Source of the DNA: a virus
Reading direction: 5' to 3' (one strand)
IMG/VR virus record: IMGVR_UViG_3300044630_004371
Coordinates: 22,859-86,858 of that record
DNA length: 64,000 nucleotides
The notes beneath the pieces are model-generated. The model saw only the letters and a program-made list of their open reading frames with translations, was not told where the DNA came from and did not search any database. Each line of letters begins with the position of its first letter. The stretch's first letter is position 1. Both the position numbers and the translations under genes were made by a program. Below, piece by piece: positions 58,173 to 64,000 of this stretch.

Positions 58173-58448
58173 TTAGTGTACAAGATAATTTTCACCTTTG
58201 ATTGTTAGCCTTGTAATAGTGTCAAGGTTAATCATTCGCCATTCTTTGACTTGCATATCATACACTGGCTTTAACCCCTTAAGACTTGGATTGTAAGCCA
58301 TACCACTACCTGTTACACCTTTGGTTACACCCAAACGGCAATTCATTACTCGTGTGGTGTTGTCTTTCTTTCTGAATTCAGCGGTGAAGATTTTACCTTT
58401 GGATTGGTTGATAAGCTCAACTGCGGCTACTTTGCTAATAAATTGCAT
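58173..58448 (-). CDS. SH3-barrel-type small protein
   Basis: 91 residues from ATG 58448 (MQFISKVAAVELINQSKGK). NCRLGVTKGVTGSGMAYNP and VYDMQVKEWRMINLDTITRL resemble a small SH3-like beta-barrel protein found in Bacteroidota and crAss-like phages. Role unknown. Confidence 0.7.
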   Translation of the reverse strand: MQFISKVAAVELINQSKGKIFTAEFRKKDNTTRVMNCRLGVTKGVTGSGMAYNPSLKGLKPVYDMQVKEWRMINLDTITRLTIKGENYLVH

Positions 58449-58473
58449 AATGTTATTTGATTTGATTATGATA

Positions 58474-58505
58474 CAAAGATAAGGAAAATAAATGACTTTT
58501 CCAAA
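58474..58505 (-). promoter_or_regulatory. Early-type promoter with weak hairpin
   Basis: For 58173; 6-bp stem, larger loop. Confidence 0.7.
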
Positions 58506-58516
58506 TCTTTTTTCAA

Positions 58517-58777
58517 TTATTTTTCTAATGGTGTCCACTCTATATCGTAAAGGTCTTCATCTAATTCGGGGCTATAAGCTGAATAGCCCTCAACAACTGA
58601 TGGGTAAACATATTCACCACTACGATTACAATATCCAATGGGTTTTGTTGTTGATAAAATTACACTTTCTTCACTTCCATTAACCATGTGGATAAATGGC
58701 TGATTTTGTTCGTTTGTGATTACCATATCTTTAGGGTAAGCACTTAGTAATTCGATTAGTTTTCCTACTGTTGTCAT
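58517..58777 (-). CDS. Hypothetical protein (86 aa)
   Basis: ATG 58777 (MTTVGKLIELLSAYPKDMVITNEQNQ). The start resembles small phage proteins of the 'VgkLIe.L...P.d..V' type. Acidic end (ELDEDLYDIEW). Unknown. Confidence 0.7.
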   Translation of the reverse strand: MTTVGKLIELLSAYPKDMVITNEQNQPFIHMVNGSEESVILSTTKPIGYCNRSGEYVYPSVVEGYSAYSPELDEDLYDIEWTPLEK

Positions 58778-58799
58778 GATATTTGATTTGATTAGAATA

Positions 58800-58831
58800 C
58801 AAAGATAAGGAAAAGTTTTCACAATTCCAAA
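58800..58831 (-). promoter_or_regulatory. Early-type promoter, mixed hairpin
   Basis: For 58517; arms of two types, as at 52277. Confidence 0.7.
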
Positions 58832-58842
58832 TCTTTTTTCAA

Positions 58843-59235
58843 TTATTTTTTGTCAAACATACTTGATTTTTCTTCTAATAAAAGTTCAGTATCTGCAATT
58901 GTTTTTGTCATTATAAGTTGGCGGTGCATTTGGTCACTCATACCAACCTTTTCAAGGATATACTGCATTCTCTCTCCATCAATATCAATAGCTTTCAGTT
59001 TCTTGATGATTTCATTCACTTCTTCATAGTTATAAAAACCCCAAGTCAAAGATTCATTGCTTGTTAAATCACAGGCTATTTCGATGTTGTTAAGGTTCGT
59101 AAAGGCTTCATCTGATGTTGATGAACGCATTTGGAATGCCTCGGTTAAACCTCGTTGTGCGATGAATTTTCTGATTACTTTTAAATCGTCAGCTACCATG
59201 GCTAAACGATGTTCTAATTGTTGCTCTTTTGTCAT
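58843..59235 (-). CDS. Hypothetical helical protein (130 aa)
   Basis: MTKEQQLEHRLAMVADDLKVIRKFIAQRG..., helical throughout. No promoter of its own; 11 bases behind the small membrane gene at 59247, so co-transcribed. Unknown. Confidence 0.7.
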   Translation of the reverse strand: MTKEQQLEHRLAMVADDLKVIRKFIAQRGLTEAFQMRSSTSDEAFTNLNNIEIACDLTSNESLTWGFYNYEEVNEIIKKLKAIDIDGERMQYILEKVGMSDQMHRQLIMTKTIADTELLLEEKSSMFDKK

Positions 59236-59246
59236 GATTGATTAGA

Positions 59247-59339
59247 TTAAAATGTTACTGAATAAATGATTGCAATAGTACCTAAGATTGCTAATACCTT
59301 CAAAATATTTGCCCATTGTTGTATTGTTACTTTTTTCAT
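59247..59339 (-). CDS. Small membrane protein (30 aa)
   Basis: ATG 59339: MKKVTIQQWANILKVLAILG and one membrane helix to the end (TIAIIYSVTF). First gene of a two-gene unit behind a standard promoter. Confidence 0.6.
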   Translation of the reverse strand: MKKVTIQQWANILKVLAILGTIAIIYSVTF

Positions 59340-59362
59340 GATTGTTTGATTTGATTATGGTA

Positions 59363-59394
59363 CAAAGATAAGAAAAAAAAATGACATTACCAAA
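59363..59394 (-). promoter_or_regulatory. Early-type promoter with terminator around its -33 element
   Basis: TTTG-N20-TATCTTTG. Upstream GGCATTA / TAATGTC stem encloses the TTTG and is followed by T9 in the spacer, so a terminator for 59422 is built into the promoter. Confidence 0.75.
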
Positions 59395-59421
59395 TAATAA
59401 TGCCACTTTTTTTCAATCAAT

Positions 59422-59523
59422 CTAAAAGTTGTGAATACCATGCACAATCACATTGTAAACTATAAGACTTACTAATGTCAATGCAATACAACACATTAAA
59501 ATAACTTCTGATATTACTTTCAT
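59422..59523 (-). CDS. Small membrane protein (33 aa)
   Basis: ATG 59523: MKVISEVILMCCIALTLVSL, one membrane helix with two adjacent Cys, then a short polar end (HGIHNF). Own promoter. Confidence 0.6.
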   Translation of the reverse strand: MKVISEVILMCCIALTLVSLIVYNVIVHGIHNF

Positions 59524-59547
59524 CGTTTTTATTATTTGATTAGAATA

Positions 59548-59579
59548 CAAAGATAAGGAAAGTATTTCTACTTTCCAAA
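59548..59579 (-). promoter_or_regulatory. Early-type promoter with GAAA hairpin
   Basis: For 59422; perfect hairpin, arm GGAAAGTA. Confidence 0.8.
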
Positions 59580-59592
59580 TCTTTTTTCAAAT

Positions 59593-59913
59593 TTATTTTA
59601 TTTTAATTCCGTTTTGTATTAGGACTGCATCAATTAAAGTTTTTTCTTCGTTTGCATCTACTACAAAGTTATCACAAGCCTTTTGACTGAACCTTGCCAT
59701 ATCTTTTAAATGCTTTTTAAAGCCACTAAAAGCTGCATAACTTTCAGAATTTTCTGTTCTACTAACTGGCGACACAGATAATTTGATACCTCTAGATTCA
59801 ACGCCACCTGTAAAATAATTTGCACCACCTTTGTCATAATATACTTCAACTTTTAAATGTGTTGCTCTTGGATTAGGTTCTAATTCTAGATACTTTTTAC
59901 TAATTTTTGCCAT
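59593..59913 (-). CDS. Hypothetical protein (106 aa)
   Basis: MAKISKKYLELEPNPRATHLKVEVYYDKGGANYFTGGVESRG..., then AFSGFKKHLKDMARFSQKACDNF. Beta-rich then helical. Similar small proteins occur in Bacteroidota phages; no known role. Confidence 0.7.
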   Translation of the reverse strand: MAKISKKYLELEPNPRATHLKVEVYYDKGGANYFTGGVESRGIKLSVSPVSRTENSESYAAFSGFKKHLKDMARFSQKACDNFVVDANEEKTLIDAVLIQNGIKIK

Positions 59914-59937
59914 GGTTGATTGTTTTGATTAATAATA

Positions 59938-59969
59938 CAAAGATAAGGAAAAGTTTTCACTTTTCCAAA
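59938..59969 (-). promoter_or_regulatory. Early-type promoter with GAAA hairpin
   Basis: For 59593; perfect hairpin, arm GGAAAAGT. Confidence 0.8.
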
Positions 59970-59986
59970 TCTTTTTTCGTTTATTT

Positions 59987-60616
59987 TTAATCTTCTTTGA
60001 TAACATCAAAACTCTTGGTTATACTTAACGTAAGTACGTTATCTACAAGTTTCAACTCTTCACCCTCTTCATTTGTAGTATAGGTATGCCACTCATTTAT
60101 TTCACCCTTAACATCATTCGGTGTATAATCTTGGGCAAATTCGGATATTTTTTCTTCCAACCCTTTCAAAGTTTCTTCTTGCTCGTTGGTAAGGATAAAG
60201 TCCTTTTTGTAATTGGTTTGTATATCATCTTCACCACCATTGATATTCAGTACATAGTCAGCCACAAATTTAGCTTCTTCATCAGTAAGTTCAATTTCAG
60301 CTTCGTTTACTGAACTTTCACTCCATTCACTTGATGAAGATTTTGAGTAGGTAAAATCGTTTTCATCTTCATCAAACTCAATAGTTACCACTCCAAACTC
60401 ACCTTGATAATGTCCGTCAGAATTTACATAAAACTCTACGTTGTTGTAGGTTTTGTCATCAAAGTATGTTTCAAGTTCACTATCTTGTACCAACTCACCC
60501 TCTTTGTCAAAGATTTCAATACTTGTGTCATTCATACTATCACCACCACAACTAAAATTAAAATTAACGTGGTCAATGTTTTTTTCTTTCCAAATTTTGA
60601 TAATATTTTCTGCCAT
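59987..60616 (-). CDS. Acidic hypothetical protein (209 aa)
   Basis: MAENIIKIWKEKNIDHVNFNFSCGGDSMNDTSIEIFD..., then VEFYVNSDGHYQGEFGVVTIEFDEDENDFTY and a helical C-terminal half. Strongly acidic overall. Unknown; the N-terminal beta-rich half may be one domain. Confidence 0.7.
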   Translation of the reverse strand: MAENIIKIWKEKNIDHVNFNFSCGGDSMNDTSIEIFDKEGELVQDSELETYFDDKTYNNVEFYVNSDGHYQGEFGVVTIEFDEDENDFTYSKSSSSEWSESSVNEAEIELTDEEAKFVADYVLNINGGEDDIQTNYKKDFILTNEQEETLKGLEEKISEFAQDYTPNDVKGEINEWHTYTTNEEGEELKLVDNVLTLSITKSFDVIKED

Positions 60617-60641
60617 TTGTTTATGATTTTTGATTATGATA

Positions 60642-60673
60642 CAAAGATAAGTAATTAAATTGAGATTACCAAA
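60642..60673 (-). promoter_or_regulatory. Early-type promoter
   Basis: For 59987; weak imperfect hairpin. Confidence 0.75.
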
Positions 60674-61069
60674 TTATTGGCTAATTTTTTCTAAAAATTC
60701 TTTTGCAGTTTGTTCTGCTTCGGGATTGTCAATGTTTTTTACTGCATTGTTAAACCAGGGTTGAACTACAACGTGCTTCAAATAATCTTGTGGTGTTGGT
60801 ACAAATTTCATTCTAAAATCTTCTGCTATATGTAGCATAGCAATATCAACACTATCAACACTTCTGCCATCGGAATTGATTATATTATACCCAAAAATCT
60901 TTGGAATGATAGTGTATGCAAACCAAGTATTATGTGTTAATAACCTTGCTGAATTGTTGTTCATTGTAGCTTTTGGACTATCAATAAGTTCGTGGATAGC
61001 TAAATAATCTTCTACTTTTCCACCCCAACGCTTAACGCTGGATTTTGAATGTATCATTGGATTTGCCAT
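60674..61069 (-). CDS. DUF6915-like protein
   Basis: 131 residues: MANPMIHSKSSVKRWGGKVEDYLAIHELIDSPKA, ARLLTHNTWFAYTIIPKIFG, NSDGRSVDSVDIAMLHIAEDF and VPTPQDYLKHV match a phage and bacterial family I recall as DUF6915. Conserved His residues might bind metal. Role unknown. Confidence 0.75.
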   Translation of the reverse strand: MANPMIHSKSSVKRWGGKVEDYLAIHELIDSPKATMNNNSARLLTHNTWFAYTIIPKIFGYNIINSDGRSVDSVDIAMLHIAEDFRMKFVPTPQDYLKHVVVQPWFNNAVKNIDNPEAEQTAKEFLEKISQ

Positions 61070-61092
61070 AATTGATTGATTTGATTATGATA

Positions 61093-61124
61093 CAAAGATA
61101 AGGAAAAGTTTTCACTTTTCCAAA
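61093..61124 (-). promoter_or_regulatory. Early-type promoter with GAAA hairpin
   Basis: For 60674; perfect hairpin, arm GGAAAAGT. Confidence 0.8.
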
Positions 61125-61139
61125 TCTTTTTTCATTTTT

Positions 61140-61406
61140 TTAGTCCCAAATTTGACTAATTTTTTGGTCAAATGGATTGTACTCAACTTGTTTACCCATT
61201 ACCCAATTACCCTTTTCAACTGCAAGGGTTTGATGTTCGTTACTCCAAGAACCATTGGGCATTTCGTGTTTCAATAAGCTATCCTTTTTTACAACAAGGT
61301 CAGCAAAGTCGGTAGTTTCTTTTTCAATGGCAAATTCGCCATACAAGGTATGTTGGTTTGCACCCTCACCTTTCAATAGTGTTTGTTTTTTTACGTTACG
61401 TTTCAT
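61140..61406 (-). CDS. Hypothetical protein (88 aa)
   Basis: MKRNVKKQTLLKGEGANQHTLYGEFAIEKET..., then HQTLAVEKGNWVMGKQVEYNPFDQK. Mostly beta; phage-type small protein. Unknown. Confidence 0.7.
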   Translation of the reverse strand: MKRNVKKQTLLKGEGANQHTLYGEFAIEKETTDFADLVVKKDSLLKHEMPNGSWSNEHQTLAVEKGNWVMGKQVEYNPFDQKISQIWD

Positions 61407-61431
61407 TTGATATGATTTTTTAATTATGATA

Positions 61432-61463
61432 CAAAGATAAGCAATTTATTTGAAAAATCCAAA
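61432..61463 (-). promoter_or_regulatory. Early-type promoter
   Basis: For 61140; no GAAA hairpin, separate terminator upstream. Confidence 0.75.
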
Positions 61464-61472
61464 TTTTTTATG

Positions 61473-61503
61473 AAAAAAGGTGGAAAATAAATTTCCACCC
61501 TTT
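61473..61503 (-). terminator. Terminator
   Basis: GGGTGGAAA / TTTCCACC stem then T6, behind 61514. Confidence 0.85.
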
Positions 61504-61513
61504 TATCAATCAA

Positions 61514-62188
61514 TCAACTTTCAGCAACCAAAAGTTCCTTATATTCTTTTTCAGTCAAGTGTCTTGCACTATCCAAAGGTTTGTATTTGCCATTGGGTTT
61601 GATTAATACGCAATCACCTTGTCGGATAATCTTTTCAATGCTACCTTGTGGTACGTTGGTTTGGATAGTCCAAGCAATACATTGGATAGCATTGATTTTT
61701 TTAATATCATACTCCCAACGATTTTCATTATTGGTATTATAAACACTTTGTGGCTCAACCCAAATAAAATAGTTTCTATCAGTTGATGTATCTTTCAGTT
61801 TCACAAAGTAAGCATTTTCCATTTTATTCCAACCTTGCAACCCCTCGTTAAAATACTCACCACTTACCTCGTAAAGTTCATAGGTATCATTGAATTTTGT
61901 TGTAACAAGTTTTCCGTTTTCATCTACCCAATTAGTAGATTTTTTTAGTGTTTTTTTGCTCAATAATTTTGGTTGAACTTCACTTGCAAGTCGTTCCAAC
62001 CCCAAGCATAATACACCTACTCTACGTTGTTCCAAATTAGGTAGTTTGGCAATATCTTTGAATGTCAAAGGAACAATATCGTTCCAAATATCTTCAAGTT
62101 CAGCCATTGGGCAATCTTTGTGTTTCAACTTCAACAAACGACAACCCATATCGTAAGGAAACTTTTGATTGTTGATAATGATTTGCAT
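61514..62188 (-). CDS. Hypothetical protein (224 aa)
   Basis: MQIIINNQKFPYDMGCRLLKLKHKDCPMAELEDIW, then PLTFKDIAKLPNLEQRRVGVLCLGLERLASEVQP, and NRNYFIWVEPQSVYN. Alpha/beta; GDCVLIKPNGKYKPL near the end resembles a beta barrel. Unknown. Confidence 0.75.
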   Translation of the reverse strand: MQIIINNQKFPYDMGCRLLKLKHKDCPMAELEDIWNDIVPLTFKDIAKLPNLEQRRVGVLCLGLERLASEVQPKLLSKKTLKKSTNWVDENGKLVTTKFNDTYELYEVSGEYFNEGLQGWNKMENAYFVKLKDTSTDRNYFIWVEPQSVYNTNNENRWEYDIKKINAIQCIAWTIQTNVPQGSIEKIIRQGDCVLIKPNGKYKPLDSARHLTEKEYKELLVAES

Positions 62189-62211
62189 ATTTTTATTATT
62201 TGATTAGAATA

Positions 62212-62243
62212 CAAAGATAAGGAAAAGATTTGGTATTTCCAAA
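62212..62243 (-). promoter_or_regulatory. Early-type promoter with weak hairpin
   Basis: For 61514; 5-bp stem only. Confidence 0.7.
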
Positions 62244-62246
62244 TTT

Positions 62247-62489
62247 TTATTTAGAATTTTTTAAAACTTCATCAATAGCTGTCTTTAAATCTTTTAGCTG
62301 TTCTCTCGTCATTAGTGGTATCATCATTGAACTAAACCCTAAATCACGTCTTTCAGTACGACTATCACTATCGGGATAAAGGTTATTATCAGTTATACTC
62401 ACATAACCTATATTACCTGTTAAACCTACACTTATTGTGTGTCCATTGGTACTGATTTGTCTTTGTGCTAGTTTATGTTGGTTAGCCAT
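62247..62489 (-). CDS. Hypothetical protein (80 aa)
   Basis: MANQHKLAQRQISTNGHTISVGLTGNIGYVSITDNN..., helix MTREQLKDLKTAIDEVLKN. Unknown. Confidence 0.7.
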   Translation of the reverse strand: MANQHKLAQRQISTNGHTISVGLTGNIGYVSITDNNLYPDSDSRTERRDLGFSSMMIPLMTREQLKDLKTAIDEVLKNSK

Positions 62490-62512
62490 TGTTATTTGAT
62501 TTGATTAGAATA

Positions 62513-62544
62513 CAAAGGTAAGGAAAGTATTTCTACTTTCCAAA
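62513..62544 (-). promoter_or_regulatory. Early-type promoter with GAAA hairpin
   Basis: For 62247; TACCTTTG box; perfect hairpin, arm GGAAAGTA as at 59548. Confidence 0.8.
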
Positions 62545-62555
62545 TCTTTTTGCAA

Positions 62556-62732
62556 TTATTTTTTCATAATGACTTTGTTTTCTATCATACCTTGTCCTAT
62601 CACATCAAAACGTTCACCCAAAGATAAGTTTTCATACCCCTCAAATGGATAAACAACTCTAAAGTTGCAACGAGGATTGGTTTCACAAGTAATTTCTTTT
62701 TTGCTAAAAACACTTAATAGTAATGCTAACAT
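62556..62732 (-). CDS. Small hypothetical protein (58 aa)
   Basis: ATG 62732: MLALLLSVFSKKEITCETNP, then CNFRVVYPFEGYENLSLGER and VIGQGMIENKVI. Looks like a small beta barrel behind a hydrophobic start. Standard promoter upstream. Confidence 0.65.
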   Translation of the reverse strand: MLALLLSVFSKKEITCETNPRCNFRVVYPFEGYENLSLGERFDVIGQGMIENKVIMKK

Positions 62733-62755
62733 AATTATTTTATTTGATTAGAATA

Positions 62756-62787
62756 CAAAGATAAGGAATTAATTTGACACTACCAAA
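62756..62787 (-). promoter_or_regulatory. Early-type promoter
   Basis: For 62556; no hairpin. Upstream is a divergent RNA gene, so no message needs ending here. Confidence 0.75.
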
Positions 62788-62828
62788 TTTATTTTTGATT
62801 ATTTTTAAAAAATATTTTTGTATAAAAG

Positions 62829-62860
62829 TTTGGAAATGTCAATTCTTTTTTCTATCTTTG
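62829..62860 (+). promoter_or_regulatory. Early-type promoter of RNA copy 5
   Basis: TTTG-N20-TATCTTTG, plus strand, no hairpin. Confidence 0.75.
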
Positions 62861-62863
62861 TAT

Positions 62864-62925
62864 TGTTCAATTGATGAACGAGACGATGATGAATCGGGAG
62901 GTATACTCCACTATGCCCCTACTTT
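62864..62925 (+). ncRNA. Small structured RNA, family copy 5
   Basis: GTTCA-ATTGA-TGAAC (62865-62879), CGAT-GATGA-ATCG (62884-62896), GGGAGGTATACTCC (62896-62909). The stem of the second hairpin differs from the other copies but still pairs. No ORF. Confidence 0.65.
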
Positions 62926-62936
62926 AACCTAACACC

Positions 62937-62971
62937 AAAAAGCAAAGGAGCCAATAGGCCCCAATTGCTTC
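62937..62971. terminator. Terminator between RNA copy 5 and the gene at 62980
   Basis: AAGCAA..GGaGCC / GGCcCC..TTGCTT stem; T-run on the minus strand. Confidence 0.75.
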
Positions 62972-62979
62972 ATCAATCA

Positions 62980-63177
62980 TCAAGCGTTTACCAAACTTGA
63001 ATGTTTGGCTATAAATTCTTTATAAACGACATATGGGTCAACTTCGGTGTTGGTATCTTTGTAATTCAGTACCAAGTACTTGACAAAGTTGATACGTGTG
63101 TTTGTCTGTGGGGCTGTCAAATCTTCTTGTATATCTGACAAGTGGCTTAGAATAATCATGCTTACTTTTACTTTCAT
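62980..63177 (-). CDS. Hypothetical protein (65 aa)
   Basis: MKVKVSMIILSHLSDIQEDLTAPQTNTRINFVKYLVLNY... helical. Unknown. Confidence 0.7.
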   Translation of the reverse strand: MKVKVSMIILSHLSDIQEDLTAPQTNTRINFVKYLVLNYKDTNTEVDPYVVYKEFIAKHSSLVNA

Positions 63178-63197
63178 TGTTTTTGATTTTGTTAAGA

Positions 63198-63229
63198 CAA
63201 AGATAAGGAATTGTTTTCACAATTCCAAA
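63198..63229 (-). promoter_or_regulatory. Early-type promoter with GAAA hairpin
   Basis: For 62980; perfect hairpin, arm GGAATTGT. Confidence 0.8.
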
Positions 63230-63246
63230 TCTTTTTTAAAGTTTTT

Positions 63247-63525
63247 TTAGATTATCCAAAACATTATTGTTCCGCAATCATGCCATTCAGCAAACCAACC
63301 ATGCTTCTCTAAAAAGTTGTAGATTTCAGTATGCACTCCCAACTCGTAACGTTTGCCTTCACCATAGTGGTTGAATAATGGGTAGCCATCTTTGGCTGGT
63401 AATCTATCTTCACCACTTGACCAAATTCCACCCTTCCAACCACCGAATTCTTCAGTTGTGCGTAAGAACATTTTAGGGTATTTCACCTCTAATAGTTCAA
63501 TCATTTGTTCTCTTGTCTTTACCAT
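63247..63525 (-). CDS. Hypothetical protein (92 aa)
   Basis: MVKTREQMIELLEVKYPKMFLRTTEEFGGWKGGIWSSGED..., LGVHTEIYNFLEKHGWFAEWHDCGTIMFW. The Trp/Gly-rich pattern recurs in large phages; role unknown. Confidence 0.7.
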   Translation of the reverse strand: MVKTREQMIELLEVKYPKMFLRTTEEFGGWKGGIWSSGEDRLPAKDGYPLFNHYGEGKRYELGVHTEIYNFLEKHGWFAEWHDCGTIMFWII

Positions 63526-63548
63526 TGTTTTATTGTTTGATTATAATA

Positions 63549-63580
63549 CAAAGATAAGAATAAGTTTTCACACTTCCAAA
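63549..63580 (-). promoter_or_regulatory. Early-type promoter
   Basis: For 63247; hairpin poor. Confidence 0.75.
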
Positions 63581-63593
63581 TTTATTTGCAACT

Positions 63594-63998
63594 TTATTTT
63601 ATTCTTTTGATAATTACCAAAGTCATCGGATACGTATCTTGGTAGTAAAAGAATTCAACCACTTCGTAGTTCCAACCTGTAACCTTGTTAAAATAAGCCT
63701 CAATAGCCCTGTCTGACATACATCTGTCATCTGCATTATTGATAGCCGCAAGCCCTTTTAATTTTTCAGCCTGTGGCGTTGTGCCTCTCATTGGTTTGGC
63801 AAACGTAACACACATACAACCACCAACCACAACCAAATCATTGGTAATAGCATATTCAACTTCTTTGCTTATTGTATGCAATTCACCACAATAATCCATA
63901 ATAAGATGTGCATAACTATTTTCAATTTTGCCATAGACTTTATCGCCAAAGTAACCCAAATACGTTTCAGCATTTAAGCCTGTATTTTTAAGGTTTGA
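63594..63998 (-). CDS. Hypothetical protein, 5' partial
   Basis: The frame stays open to the right edge, so the start lies outside the window; about 134 residues are visible. Contains YVADLT-free, Cys-containing core LVVVGGCMCVTFAKPMRG, then LKGLAAINNADDRCMSDRAIEAYFNKVTGW and FFYYQDTYPMTLVIIK. Small alpha/beta protein; not recognised. Confidence 0.65.
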   Translation of the reverse strand, partial: SNLKNTGLNAETYLGYFGDKVYGKIENSYAHLIMDYCGELHTISKEVEYAITNDLVVVGGCMCVTFAKPMRGTTPQAEKLKGLAAINNADDRCMSDRAIEAYFNKVTGWNYEVVEFFYYQDTYPMTLVIIKRIK

Positions 63999-64000
63999 AC

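Noticed and set aside
50651-63580. A CRISPR array or dispersed repe family
   Set aside because: The repeated ~32-base units are promoters; the distances are those of genes and no spacer-like unique pieces of equal length lie between them.

Overview
The window reads as part of a large, AT-rich, T4-related myovirus (Caudoviricetes) of a Bacteroidota host. The T4 relationship rests on a head cluster on the minus strand (large terminase, portal, prohead protease, acidic scaffold, major capsid protein) and a baseplate-hub-like OB-fold gene. The host assignment rests on about forty promoters of the Bacteroidota type (TTTG, 20 bp, TAnnTTTG), the absence of clear Shine-Dalgarno sites, and a ClpC-type chaperone. 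No strain or genus can be named from the sequence.

Layout. 1-5.5 kb (plus strand): baseplate/tail genes and a zinc-ribbon protein. 5.5-8.7 kb (minus): a tagged metalloprotease, galE, a 22-codon remnant of the capsid gene, a tagged protein and an HNH endonuclease inserted at the end of the capsid gene. 8.7-25.1 kb (minus): the head and virion cluster, including a large gene with a frameshift at a run of ten A. 25.2-28.7 kb (minus): a thymidylate synthase gene cut in two by a GIY-YIG endonuclease, a KTSC protein and others. 28.8-35.7 kb (plus): a ClpC-like ATPase, then proteins likely packaged in the capsid (metalloprotease, membrane protein, ADP-ribosyltransferase-like protein, phosphoribosyltransferase-fold protein). 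35.7-49 kb: mixed strands, with a Mom-like GNAT plus ABC ATPase pair, a leucine-rich-repeat protein, a glycosyltransferase, thioredoxin, several tagged proteins, an HNH protein with a basic tail and PcfJ-like proteins. 49-50 kb: an HNH gene between direct repeats, beside very G-rich DNA. 50-64 kb: about 35 small genes, nearly all minus strand and nearly all with their own promoter, plus five copies of a small structured RNA and one tRNA-like RNA.

How the parts fit. Three promoter types divide the window. The host-type TTTG-N20-TATCTTTG promoters serve the small-gene region, which is probably early. A CTTG-N19/20-TATATTT(G/A) type serves scattered genes such as clpC. A bare ATATTTATA box without a -33 element, analogous to T4 late promoters, precedes virion and tagged genes. 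Many unrelated proteins begin with one of two short tags carrying an L/I-x-E site, the kind of site cut by gp21-type prohead proteases; such a protease is encoded here. I infer a packaged, injected cargo set. The small-gene region uses compact punctuation elements in which a hairpin with a GAAA loop sits inside the promoter spacer. No stretch above about 300 bases lacks an assigned feature.
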